DNA of 64,000 nucleotides from Rhizoctonia solani (lineage: Eukaryota > Basidiomycota > Agaricomycetes > Cantharellales > Ceratobasidiaceae), in assembly GCF_016906535.1 (NCBI RefSeq), contig NC_057376.1:1178001-1242000 (forward strand). Reading direction: 5' to 3'. The notes below the pieces were generated by a model that saw only the letters and a list, made by a program, of their open reading frames with translations, was not told the DNA's origin and made no database searches. Below are positions 1 to 10,832 of this stretch, piece after piece (within the stretch, counting starts at the first letter, position 1; every line of letters begins with the position of its first letter). The translations under genes and the position numbers were made by a program.

Positions 1-1
1 G

Positions 2-1934
2 TCATCTGTGGGCCAAGGTCTTGGAGAAAGCGAGAACAGTGGCGACCCATTCAACGAATCTCACGTCGTTGAATATCGACTATACAAGCGGCGTTGGACT
101 GGGTTGCTAGGAGTTGTAAGTCTCTGACATTCAGGTATCATATATACTCCGCCAACGAGATCCATCACTCGATGCCAGTGTCTACTCAATTTTGTCGCCG
201 GTGCAGCATGGTTCTGGTTTGCTTCAATTGCTATTCCAGGTATGTTTGCCTCGCATAAGGCTCTGAGCTCGCTCAACTATCGTGGCATGAGCACAGTGTC
301 GGAGGATTTTGGCATATCACTCGGTCAAGTCAACTGGCTCGCCAATTGCGTCAATGTAGCATTTTTACCCGTGTCGCTCGTTATTCCTAGCGTATGTTCG
401 CGTTATGGCCTTCGTATTTCGGTACGGATATTTTCACTCACTCCCTCTGTTATTTGCTCACGAGCGTCATATATCATACGTTCTACGATGGGGTCAAAAA
501 GTGCTTTATCGGAACGATTGTGACTTTGGTTGGAGCATGGGTCCGCTACGCAGGAACCGCGCCGTCCCTTTCCCCCAACGGGAAATTTGGATTGTTGCTC
601 TTTGGCCAAGTAAGTAGCACCTGCAAAGATTCCAAAGTGAAGCATTGAATTCCAAGCTTACATGCAAACTCTCTCCTAGATTTTGCTCGGAATTGGCCAG
701 CCCTGGTTCCTCATAATAGGCCCGAAATATAGCGAAGTCTGGTTCGATCTGAAGGGACGAACAACGGCCACAATGCTTGTGTCCATCTCTAATCCAATCG
801 GTACCTCATTTGGCCAGATAGTCGCCCCGTACTGTCCATCAGTACGAGTTTCCGTAAGTTCAATGGTGATATATACATATACACCCACTTGAGAGAGAAA
901 AAAGATACTTATATTGGCAATAATGACCACCGGCCTGGCTCCGTCCGTGCTGCTCATATATTCGGCTCCCCCTACCCCACCCAGTAGGTTGTGATAAAAA
1001 CGCATCTCTGCTGCATGTATTGATCGTGTCTGTACAGCGTTTTCAGGATCTCATCCTTCTCCCCCTCCTATCCAAACGCTACGTGCCTTTTTGGGGCGCT
1101 CTCGATCAGGAGAAATCACTATGACCCCACGAGAAAGGCTGGATTCGGTAATACTCCTACTGACATTTGGCCTTATGGTAGCTGCGCTTAATACTCTCGG
1201 AATTATATTAGCTCAAGCTATCGTAAGTATCTTGGGTCAAGTGGTCAAACGGATGAGTAAGAGGCTAACTTTCGCAGGCCCCGTACGGATATACACCCGA
1301 GGACGCTGGCATCATTGGTGGAGTGTATGTCCTGGCGGGAATTGTTGGTGCTGTGGTTATCATGCCTATATTCGATCGATATTTGACCCACCACCTGGCA
1401 CTTGCGTCCAAGGTAATCACCACCATGCTCGCGGCTTGCTTCATTTCGCTCATCTGGGCCGGTAAGTAAATGTTTTCACTAACCATCGCCCCTACTAAAC
1501 AGCCTGTAAATTCAGTTCGCGAAGATAATGCTCCTGCCATATACGTCATTGTAGTGGTCCTGGGTATCAGTTGCTTCACGCTGCTACCCATCACTCTTGA
1601 GATCGCTTGTGAAATTACACGCAGCCCTGAGGCATCGTCTGCGATTCTGTGGCTCTTGGCGTACCTACTCACCACGATATTCATTCCTAGTAAGTTAGCC
1701 CGAGTGCTCGAGGCTCCTACTGTACCAACCCTTGCTTTACTAGTTGTAGACCACATGCGGGACGATTCTCCAACGGCCAATCCGCCATCCAATATGCGAC
1801 GTGGGCTTATTTTCGAGGCAGGAATCGCAGCCAGTTGCGTCGTGATCATTTTAGGGCTAAGAGGAAAACAATCACGCCGAGAATTGGATGTGCAAAAGCA
1901 GCAAGAGGCAGCACGACGTGGTGTCATAATTTGA
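2..1934 (+). CDS. MFS transporter, FLVCR/SLC49-like (5' end outside window)
   Basis: Multi-pass plasma or organelle membrane transporter of the major facilitator superfamily; the substrate cannot be read from sequence. The gene enters from the left edge in frame 2. Seen are [14 protein letters not shown], then [25 protein letters not shown], the loop [49 protein letters not shown] and a last block ending in [17 protein letters not shown]. Gln-Val-Asn-Trp and the Arg-Tyr-Ala-Gly loop are typical of FLVCR/DIRC2 relatives. About eight short introns with canonical ends separate the exons; 1689-1742 is a 54-nt intron that happens to stay open, and removing it gives the family-like IPIVDHMRD. It ends convergently with VMA16. 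The family call is firm, the transported substrate is unknown. Confidence 0.85.
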
Positions 1935-2026
1935 TATTGGTATGAAGACGTACAGTAGTATGAAGACATGCATTCGTCCACAAACAATTAATTAACGTGT
2001 TAAAGCTAGTCCATCGCATAGGAGCT

Positions 2027-3068
2027 TCAGTGCATGAGAAGTGTGGCAGCTCCTGCGCCTTTGAATTCTTCCGCTTTCTGGACCTAAATATAATAGTTAG
2101 GCCAAAAGCAAAGCTATGAAGAAAACATAAACTTACAACTAAGAGGCCCACTACCGACACACAGGAATAATTATTAGTACGGATATACACCCAGCTTATC
2201 TTAGCTCCAATACACTCACCGATCAAGCCAAACAAGCCCATGATCGAGCCAAAAATCTCAACAATCAACACTTTTACAAACAAGCTGGGGTCCGCAGCGT
2301 CGGCTAGCGCAGCGTTGGAACCGGTGATACCAACGGAAACACCACAAAGTAAATTGCAGAAACCAACGGTCAAGCCTCCCCAGAACAATGCGAAGCCTGG
2401 CGATAGTCGATAAGAGGGTTAGGTGACAAATTGATTTTAAGGTATGACGTACCAGTATAATAATTCTCGCGAGTGTATAGCTGGTCTTCGGGAATGTTTT
2501 GATTAACTCGCTGAGAGTATACGATAGCCATAATCTAGTGACATATTCCATAAGCATTTCGTTTTTGGGCAAGTGATGAATATACTCACAACACCGTAAA
2601 TGGCCACAACTTCGCAAAAGATAATACTGCGGTGGCATACAGATCGGTGCATGTCCGGGCATAAACAGCGACAGTACTACGCACCTGATCAAATTCTTAG
2701 TGCGAATACGTGGTGTCCTAACACCTCCACCGAGGATGGACGCGCCAGTAACGAAAATACCCCTGTGTAATTCCCACAAGATTCAGCACTATGTCACAAT
2801 ACGACCACCATTAAAACCGCGTACCATCCAGCGCCCATTACACTGAGCCCAATGCAGAGGCCAATCCCCACCATTGCCCAGGCGTATGGACTTGTCTCTT
2901 CTAAGAATCGACCAACGTTGAAAGCTTCACCAGAACCTAACAAAACGTAACAACTAATTAAGTGTCGTCGATTGTAAGTATTATGTATCTCTAACCGGTG
3001 AAAAGAAGGTATAGTGCAACAGCTAGCACTATGAATGTCCAAAGACCAATGCTGTATGTATAACCCAT
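2027..3068 (-). CDS. VMA16: V-type H+-ATPase proteolipid subunit c'' (Vma16)
   Basis: Membrane rotor subunit of the vacuolar proton pump, which acidifies vacuole, Golgi and endosomes. The spliced protein starts [15 protein letters not shown] and shows [55 protein letters not shown], a helix ending GSNAALADA, then [20 protein letters not shown] and a short tail ending [16 protein letters not shown]. Order and length (about 200 residues, at least four hydrophobic helices) fit c'' rather than c or c'. It is split into at least seven exons; one, at 2137-2150, is only 14 nt and encodes Gly-Leu-Leu. The start is the first ATG ahead of the hydrophobic segment. No frame break was found. Confidence 0.93.
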
Positions 3069-3515
3069 GGCAGTCGATAAAGAGTGTCGGTTTGTCACGT
3101 GGTAACACGGAGCTCCCTAAGACACAGCCACCGAACTAGTCAACCATACGTGGTGGGTGTATGCCGCCCTCAACCTGAAACTTATAAACTTCATTCTCCC
3201 CTCAGGGAAGAGTGTTAAAAGTTATTATAATAAGCGCTCATAGTGTGGTCATCCCGTGCTTATTATCGATAATGGAGAAAACTTTCTCTCATTAACCGAA
3301 GACGCGTCTACGACGCGGTGCATGGTTTTGGTTCCAACCAAATATTGAACCCATACAGCAATCGTTCGTGTCAAGATTTTAGTGTTAATATTATTTGATT
3401 CAATAAATTTGCGTGCATATGTAAGCCTATGCTTATTTCTAAGTTCACTGGGTTGTCACGATACCATCTTCCTCTGTAGCAGAGATCAGTTGGCTTTCGA
3501 CGAACGAGTAAGGAA

Positions 3516-3844
3516 TTACCAACCCACAGCCTCCACCGCATCTGCCAAGTCATTATCCGTGAAACTCGCTATATTAGCATAGCCTTGTTCTGGAACTTCC
3601 GCAGCGAATCCAATTTCGCCATAATCGTGTGTGATCTTGCCACCTGCAAGTAATGCTGAGCACTTGAACGTGACATGGCGAAGAAAAGTTGCTTACCCTG
3701 GCTCTTGATAAACTCCTTTGCTTTTATGGCTTGTGGGGAATTCTCGCCTGTTCCCTCCTTGAAGGTGAAGATGTATCCTGTAAAGTAGTCAACATCAGGA
3801 ATCCCGACCGAGGATATGGCAATGAGCGTACTCTTGGCAGGCAT
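3516..3844 (-). CDS. Small inhibitor I9 domain protein (Pbi2-like proteinase inhibitor)
   Basis: About 91 residues from two exons. It begins MPAKSTLIAISSVGIPDVDYF, continues IFTFKEGTGENSPQAIKAKEFIKSQ and, after an intron near 3643-3695, GGKITHDYGEIGFAAEVPE, ending with DNDLADAVEAVGW. The beta-strand, helix, then GGKITHxY...GFAAEVP pattern is the inhibitor I9 fold, normally the propeptide of subtilases. As a free protein it matches yeast Pbi2, a cytosolic and vacuolar inhibitor of proteinase B that also takes part in vacuole fusion. No protease domain lies on either side, so this is a stand-alone inhibitor. It diverges from TIM17, with 286 bp between start codons. Family assignment is strong; the target protease is inferred. 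Confidence 0.82.
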
Positions 3845-4130
3845 GTTACTATATTATCTACTACGTAAATTGATAGAGGATCGCGTGAGTGTGGTGGTTG
3901 AGGTCCGGACGGTTGCACATCGAATCGTTTATATAGTGCGTCATCGGAGACTGATCTCTTTATGGTAAAACGCCCCATGCCAGCGTCATGTGACTGATTC
4001 ACAGCCATAGCCACTGATCAAAGGCTTACGAAACAAAAAATCTCGCCTTGGATCCTTCAAATTCCCTCCAAGCCGTGCGAGCTCCGACGTCCTGTGAGCC
4101 CCCATCCCTGCACATCACTCTCCTTTCAAC

Positions 4131-4849
4131 ATGTCCCACGCCGACCACACCCGTGATCCATGGTTCGTATATGCTATCCTATATGTTTTTTCAGTGATGT
4201 CTTATCTCGAGTAACGATCGAACAGCCCATGGGTTATTCTGAACGATTTCGGAGGTGCGTTCGCGATGGGTGCGATCGGCGGTGGCATATGGCATGGTAT
4301 CAAGGGTGCTCGTAACTCCCCCAGGGTGTGTACATGCAGTGCACTCAGTCATCAACATCATGCTCACAAGCAGTAACTAAATCAATCAGGGTGATAGGCT
4401 TGTCGGTGCGATTTCGACAATCAAAGCCCGAGCACCAGTAACAGGTGGGAATTTCGGTGTTTGGGGTGGAATGTTCTCGACATTCGACTGCGCGGTTAAG
4501 GGCTATCGACAAAAGGAGGATGCCTGGAACGCAATCATTTCTGGATTTATGACTGGTGGTTGCTTGGCCGTTCGCAGTAAGCGCACTCCACTGCGTATAA
4601 CCTGCATCTACTAATGAATCTATCTGCTCAGGTGGCCCTCGAGCCGCCTTTGGCTCCGCAGTGGCGTGCGGTATTCTACTGGGTGTCTTTGAGGGTGTTG
4701 GCGTGCTGCTGAACCGAATGTTCAGTGACGTCAACCGACCGGTACTACCACCTTGTGAGTTGAGCTAACCGAGTCGCCTGTGGGTAAACCTAACCATGTC
4801 TTTAGTGCCCGAAGCACCCGCGGCCGGTGCATCTCCATCAATCGCATAG
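4131..4849 (+). CDS. TIM17: Mitochondrial import inner membrane translocase subunit Tim17
   Basis: Core channel subunit of the TIM23 complex, which imports presequence proteins across and into the inner membrane. The spliced protein starts [20 protein letters not shown] and has the Tim17/22/23 pattern: [23 protein letters not shown], then [38 protein letters not shown] and [23 protein letters not shown]. The N-terminal Cys and the Gly-rich helices are as expected for Tim17; about 160 residues is normal. Four introns have canonical borders. The reading frame is intact throughout. Confidence 0.95.
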
Positions 4850-5076
4850 ATGTAATTATTATTTGCCAGATTTACTTGAAACTCCCCACTCTACTCGCAA
4901 GTGTTGCTATATCCTATGTGTTTCTACAGTTGCTTCTTATTTGTTTCATTCCGCCTGCTATATGATGCTTGTTTCTTTATGCATGGATTGGATTTAAATA
5001 CAACTACATTTTGTGTCAAATCCTTCGTTTCGCATACAAAACTCAGTAGTCAGTTCGAAACTGAATTGTCGAGCGT

Positions 5077-6598
5077 TCACTCTCCTTCTTTCATGAGCCA
5101 TTCAGCAAAGTCGTCTAGGCGTTGTCGTTCTGCCTGGTCATCGTCGTCGCCCTCTGCATTCGCGTTCGATGCATCGTGACCGCTCCTGCGGAATCTTTGC
5201 CTTCCGTCGAAGAATTCGGCAACGACTTTTCGGCCAGCGAAGAATCTGCCATTCATTTTCTATCGAGCCAAATAAATCGAGGGGCCTTGGTAAACAGTAA
5301 TCAGTGTTACTTACCAATATACATGCTTGAGCGCTAACAGGATCTTTGAATTTGACCGTCATGACTCCATCTTCCTCCTCCTGTAGAGCTAATTAGTGTC
5401 TCCGGCAAGTGATATGATGCAGAGACGTACATCATAGAGCACTACATTTGTCACTTCTCCCAGAGTTGAGCACTCTTCTCGTACGTCCTCCTTTAAATCC
5501 AAAAGTAGCGTTGCGTCTTCCGCCAGTTCCTCTTTGGTGAACATATGTTTGAGCACAACCACACGAGATGTGACAATTTTGGGTCCTGAGGGGCCAAACT
5601 CGTCATCGGAATCCCAATCTGCAAGTTTACTAGCAATCCAAACGCTCAGGAATGTACAATGCATAGTATAGTGAGTTTAACGCACCGTTCCATGTTGCCG
5701 ATTCTCTTTGACGCTTTCTTCTTGTCAACGGTTCGTTTCTGGCCGCCATTTTCGTTGCCAACAGCCTCATGGTCCCCGCCCTTGTGCCCGTACTCGGCCC
5801 TTTGAACTTTCATCCTCGTACCTGCCTCGCCCAACCGTAGTTCGGCGTCGTCCAGCAACGTAACAGCCAACTCCACACTTTCCTCCTTATAATAAACAAC
5901 CAGTGCCTCTCCAGTGAAAGTTCCATCCTCAGAGCGGTAAAGCTTGACTTTGGGCTTGCCTTCGTCATCCTCCATGATGAGGCCGAAGCGCCCAAAGCGT
6001 GCTGCGATCTCGTCTGCTTCAGCGTCTGGAGGCAGAGAACTGACAAATACGGCTGTATTTTTCGATTTGCGAGGTTGTGCTGGTGCTGTAGATTCATCCT
6101 TCTTATCACCTTTGTTGTTTTTCCCTCGCTTAATGGACGGACCTGGCGCTGCAGGATCGGTGTTGGAAGTATAATCGATGGGCTCTTTCTTTCGTTTCTT
6201 GTTGGTGCGTGCAAGTACGGGTGCTGCAGGGGTCTAAAAAACCGATCACATTACATCGCCATGATATGTATACTACAATTCGCACGCAACAGCAGGACAC
6301 TTACCTCTTCGTCTACGCCTTCAACCGCATACGCCGCTTGCTGGGCCTTCACCAGCTCATCGTCAACCACTTCTACCCAAGCATTCTTGTTCGCGTCCCA
6401 CTGCATCTCGCGTCCATCATCGGCTTCAAAATGCCACGCTCCAGTTTCTCTGCTAAAGTGTACTCGGGGGTCACTGGCGAATTGCGCCTGTAGGCGTGCA
6501 TGGGTTTGTTCCGCTGCCTCCGCCTGTGCTTGGGCGTCTTGGGATTGGGCAATCTGTCTCGCGGTTTCTGGGTCCATTTGGGCTATTTCGGTTGACAT
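5077..6598 (-). CDS. CUS2: CUS2/HTATSF1-type splicing factor with two RRM domains
   Basis: Nuclear protein that in yeast (Cus2) and animals (Tat-SF1/HTATSF1) binds U2 snRNP and SF3B1 during prespliceosome assembly. The N-terminus (MSTEIAQMDPETARQIAQSQ) leads into a segment WHFEADDGREMQWDANKNAW, then a Lys-rich stretch, RRM1 (KNTAVFVSSLPPDAEADEIA ... VVYYKEESVELAVTLLD) and a second RRM of UHM type (VVVLKHMFTKEELAEDATLL ... VMTVKFKDPVSAQACILKMN then GRFFAGRKV, carrying the Arg-x-Phe UHM motif). The tail ends RLDDFAEWLMKEGE. Introns include about 6234-6304. The start codon is only 135 bp from that of the divergent gene at 6734, so they probably share a promoter. In such an intron-rich genome its role is directly relevant. 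Confidence 0.9.
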
Positions 6599-6733
6599 AT
6601 TTCAAGTCAGTGGTGGAGAGGAAGTCGAGAGATGATGTGTAACATCAAGCGCACGCACATTGCTTTGGTTCGGCGAGAAGTCACGTGCGAGGTGGGGCCT
6701 GTCTAAATTACTTCCCCGACCCTTGGAGGCAAT

Positions 6734-8029
6734 ATGTTTCGTCAATTATCTCGCCCGGTGTCTCGTCAGCTATGCAGGGCACGAATGAGACAAGCAGTTA
6801 CAGTTGAGCAAAGATGTTTTCGCCTAGTTTGATCGAGTACGGTTTGACCAACATGCAGGCTCCGCTTCGTTCCAGCTGCCTACCGAGAATACAATTGCAG
6901 GCTGGACGTGGGTTTGGACCAGGTGGGCCTTCTTTATCGTAGCTCAATGGAGAACAAATTTATAAGGATAGTGATTAGACTTTACGAGGAGCCTTCAGAC
7001 CTCAATTAAAATATATAATCAACCTCCAGAACCTTCACTTCCTAGGGAAGATTATACCGAGGCCCAGTGGTTAGATTATCTTCACCGAGTGTCTTTCACT
7101 GCCTCGCAGAGTCAAAAGCTTCTGGCTGAGCTCGACGTCAAGAACCCGGACGCCGGGGTATTCGACGCACCCAACCGAATAGAACGCGCATATGCGCTTA
7201 TTTTTCAACTTTTCCTTTTCTTGAGCCGTCCTCAACCTGATTCATCTCCAGAGCACTATTTACAGGTACGCCATCAATTTAGTTAATCCGGCTGGCATTC
7301 ATACTCTTTGTAGACATTCGAAACTATACCCTCCTTTGACGGAGACGATCTTCATCTCGCTCGTCTCTGTGCTATTCACATTCTCAAAACTATTGTCTGG
7401 GAGCTTGACAGTATCCCGACTTCGGATCCTCAGCGAACAAAGTACCCCAACGTGTTTGAAGATGCGAAAGGTCTATCTATGCTATGTGCACAGTTCTTGA
7501 AAGGTACACACCTTGATATCCTTTTATGATCTATCCGTTGAGCCTCTGCTCGAATACAGATCAGGACTCTGTCCCCGAGACGTGGCCAGTCTTCTGGTCA
7601 GAAGCTCAACAAGCACTCGTTGCGTTGGGAATGGATCTAGGTGACGCAGGCTATGCGATTCAAGCACCACCGGACCCATCCGAAACACCTGATACAGATC
7701 CGGATGCCCCAGGCCTAACTCGTGCGGAAGGCTTTAAGGGCGTGGACTTGACAGGTAATGCGGGAGCACCTGTACGTGGTGCACCAAATGTTTTGGAGAC
7801 AGCTCAGCCTGGGGACAACATACCAGACAGGATAGAGATGGAGTACGAGGCCAAGGCGAAGGAAACACCGAAGGAGAGAAACCCTCGAAAAAAGGGGGAG
7901 GATTTTTCTAATGTCCGGAGACCCCCAAGAAGGGCGATAAAAATGAAATATATTCAAGAAAGGACGAAAAATAAAGTATTGGCTTTCATTGAGAGAAACA
8001 ATCAATTCGATTTCGTTGAAGCTCACTGA
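6734..8029 (+). CDS. Unrecognised protein with mitochondrial-type leader
   Basis: I do not recognise this family. Splicing that keeps one open frame gives a leader MFRQLSRPVSRQLCRARMRQ followed by more Arg-rich, acid-free sequence (APLRSSCLPRIQLQAGRGFG), which looks like a matrix presequence. After an intron comes SLQTSIKIYNQPPEPSLPRE, a helical body (AQWLDYLHRVSF, RIERAYALIFQLFLFLSRPQ, LARLCAIHILKTIVWELDSI) and, after two more introns, an acidic Pro-rich part and a basic C-terminus ending NNQFDFVEAH. Introns are inferred at about 6803-6858, 6924-6980, 7266-7312 and 7504-7558; the first has a weak donor (GTTGAG). No catalytic motif is visible. The position back to back with CUS2 suggests co-expression only. 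Start and exon 1 are the least certain parts. Confidence 0.55.
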
Positions 8030-8777
8030 AGACCTTGCGATCAGTGAGGGGCGAGGCAATGAGACCAAGGTAATACCACTAACATTGAAATGGTTATCCG
8101 GTATGCACAACTTCAGAGATCCCATGGGTGGAGCCTGTAGCCCTTATATGGCGAAGAGACGATTGATCTTCCAAGATAAAGACAGTAATCACCCTCTTTT
8201 GAACACCCTCCTTCGGCCCATACCTGTGTCAAATATCTGCATGCTGGGAAAAAAATGTCAAGATATTGTCACATAGACTTGAAGTTGCGAAAGACACACT
8301 GGCACCTACTGAATTGAAGCTGGCTCGTCGTTACTCTCGCGGACGAGTTTCCGAGGAAATTTGTTACTACTATGTGTCCGGCCCAAATTGTATGTAACAA
8401 TCAAACAGCGAGAGAGTTCAGAGAGAACGGAAGACCGCTGATGTGAGGGGCACAAACAACCAAAATTAACGTGTACCTATATGCGCCCCTTTGTAAATAT
8501 TAGACCAGCTGGAATTTACGCTCCTGGCTTGAAAATTCAGACATGTTCTGAAGCGTAGCACGATAAAACAAAGCTCGCGTACTGTAATCAAGCCTATGAT
8601 TCAATGCATCCAATTCTGGTAGGTAGTAGCGGCCGAGTAACTAGGGTCCTCGTAACACGGGGGTGCCGTGTGACCCAGTGGCGAATCTTGTTAGCCACTG
8701 GCATATCGCCAACTACGACCACCCGCACAAGCTTACCCCCCGAGAGTATTCTAGCGATTTTTCTGCAACAAATAGAC
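8030..8777. other. Intergenic region
   Basis: No supported gene. A second open frame overlaps the end of the upstream gene and runs to 8276, but it has no family resemblance and no intron signals. It also carries basic and hydrophobic residues at random. The stretch from 8600 is open in the same frame as the BTB start, so it may be its 5' leader. Confidence 0.5.
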
Positions 8778-9941
8778 ATGAGCCCTGTATCTCCAAAGCT
8801 CGAATCTTTTCAGAGCAGTCCCGTATCTATTAGGGCAGTATCATCAGGCTTTTCCGACATTGAATCGGTTGTCTCTCTGGTGGATCAGAGTACGTATCAA
8901 GTTGATGATCGCGCCTTTCTCAGTACGCTAACTTCTATCCTTGTTGAACGTACTAAATTAAACCAGAGCTCCCGGACGAAGCTGTTGTGGCTGAAGACCG
9001 AAAACTCGCACCAGTTCATCCAGAGTTTGCATTTTCAGATGGCACAGTCGAGATTCAGGCAAGCGAACGAGTGAACCGTTGAGAAGCAATCGCTCATTCC
9101 GTATAACAGACGATGAATCAAGTCTTCTGGGTTCATGAAATCTTTATAAATAAGTTTTCAGTACTCGCCGCCCTCATACAAAGGGCAAAAGCCTCCAACA
9201 CAAACTTGGAACCTGGAAGTCGCATTGTGCTCGTTTGCGAGCCAAAAATTCAAGGGGCAGATATTTTCAACACTCTCAAAGTTATATACGCATCGTGAGT
9301 GATGGCATCCCATCTATGAATGTGCAATCACAATAACCTGGCCTTCAGTTACATCGACGGGATCCCTGATTTTGATTCAAACATTATGATATCTGCCCTA
9401 CGCATCGCCTCCATTTTTGACTATCCTAATCTACGGAAATTCGCCCTTTCGAGACTGGAAGGAATGAGCCTTTCTGCCCTTCACAGAATTCAGCTCTCCG
9501 ATGAACTTCTAATTCCCTCATGGGAGATGCCTGCGTTTGTTGAGCTTTGTAATCGCGCAGAGCCTATTACATTGACCGAGGCCGACGTCCTAGGAATGTC
9601 CCGGTTTGTCGAAATCGCTCGAATTAGGGAAACTCAAAAAGGTCATCAGGTGACCAAACTGGTGAACAAGGCCCTTCCTAAACTTTTAGAAAGCTCGCAG
9701 TCGAATAATTCTAGCGCCTCTGAGTCTACTCAAGATGAATCTGGTTAGTTCGTACTTTCCCCAATGTGCTACAAACTAAATTCATTTGCGTATGTCCCTA
9801 TATCAAGGCTATCTCTCAGGTCGTTCACAATTACCTGAATGCAAATGTCGCGTTAGTGCGCATAACAACAAGGTCAAGCCCTGTAGTATTCATAGTATCG
9901 CGTGTCAAGTTCTGGAGGAGGGTCGAGCATTATTCAAATAA
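8778..9941 (+). CDS. BTB/POZ domain protein
   Basis: Likely protein-protein adaptor of the expanded agaricomycete BTB family; the partner is unknown. It starts MSPVSPKLESFQSSPVSIRA. After two introns come the BTB core FAFSDGTVEIQ, NQVFWVHEIFINKFSVLAAL and SRIVLVCEPKIQGADIFNTL. After another intron come YIDGIPDFDSN and ISALRIASIFDYPNLRKFAL, then the family's usual post-BTB helices with IQLSDELLIPSWEMPAFVEL. The last exon encodes a Cys-rich tail (LPECKCRVSAHNNKVKPC ... QVLEEGRALFK) and ends at TAA 9939. The frame stays open and protein-like for 87 more codons (separate entry). The intron at 9059 begins GC if the family-like junction is used (51 nt); a 39-nt GT-AG intron at 9071 is the alternative. 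Confidence 0.72.
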
Positions 9942-10202
9942 CGAAACGAACTCTTGGAGCGGGTTGGAACCTTACGGTCTTCCTTTGGTAGTCTTGAACA
10001 AGTGATTTCCTCTTCTAGCTCTGAAGTGCTAGACATCCATGCAGAGCTCTCAAAAGCGCCCTGGATTCGCAAAAAGCATACTGTAGAATCCGACATAGAT
10101 CCTGCCGACGAACCTACGCCGAAATCTGCAACGAGGGCCACCGAAGAAGCCACGGCTGAATCCATCGGGGAATCCACCACTAAAACCTTTGCGCAGGAAT
10201 GA
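9942..10202 (+). other. Open frame continuing in phase after the BTB stop codon
   Basis: Directly after TAA at 9939-9941 the same frame reads RNELLERVGTLRSSFGSLEQ and then a Ser/Glu/Thr-rich tail ending STTKTFAQE before TGA-like termination at 10202. The sequence before the stop (EEGRALFK) and after it (RNELLERVG) join naturally into one amphipathic helix if one residue replaces the stop. This suggests a recent CAA-to-TAA change, a base error, or stop-codon readthrough. The adjacent codon context (TAA C) is not a strong known readthrough signal. Confidence 0.5.
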
Positions 10203-10832
10203 GTTACAACACCGTCCGAGGTACCATGACGTACTCGGGAGTGGTCACCCGCTAGACAGTAGCCACCGGTGAATTCTCAGTCTTCATGAAAGCAACCAAC
10301 TTAATGTTTTGCTCAAAGCCTTGCGCTATACTCTTTCCCCTGTATACTAAGTGCCCAATTCTGTATACGAAAGCATGGTCATGACTGTGTATAGCCTTTC
10401 AGTAAAGTATTATGAAACCGGATGCGCCTTATAAGTCGGCACCGTGCTACCTTGCTTGCCTTAGAGATCATTGATGCGTTTTGTACCCTTGGCTGAATAA
10501 ATTTGATGCGTCGCATAGCCATTGAGAACGTGCGTATATGCAATGTCTACTAATGCCACTGGCCGCTTGGACACTATACCTACAATGGGTAACAGCGATC
10601 CATTCACCTCAACAAACAAAATTCCAAGTCCCCACGAAAACCGAGTACAAAACAGAGGCAGAAAGCACACGCAAAACCACATGGGAAAAAATGCCACAAC
10701 AAGAAACCGATGCGATGTATGTATATATGGGGTGGGATGTAATCAACAATGATCGATGGAATAAAAAAAAAACAAGACCCTTTATACGATAATAGACGAA
10801 GCTCTAAAGACTTGCACGCGGGGCCCCGCGCT
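10203..10832. other. Intergenic region between convergent BTB gene and TOP1
   Basis: No gene supported. It contains the two 3' flanks, several A-rich and T-rich runs and short overlapping open frames without family features. Confidence 0.5.

Noticed and set aside
7989..8276. 95-codon frame after the unknown mitochondrial-type gene
   Set aside because: Overlaps the real gene's end in another frame and shows no protein-like pattern.
10461..10792. Overlapping frames on both strands between the BTB gene and TOP1
   Set aside because: They are mirror-image open frames in A-rich 3' flanks with no conserved features.
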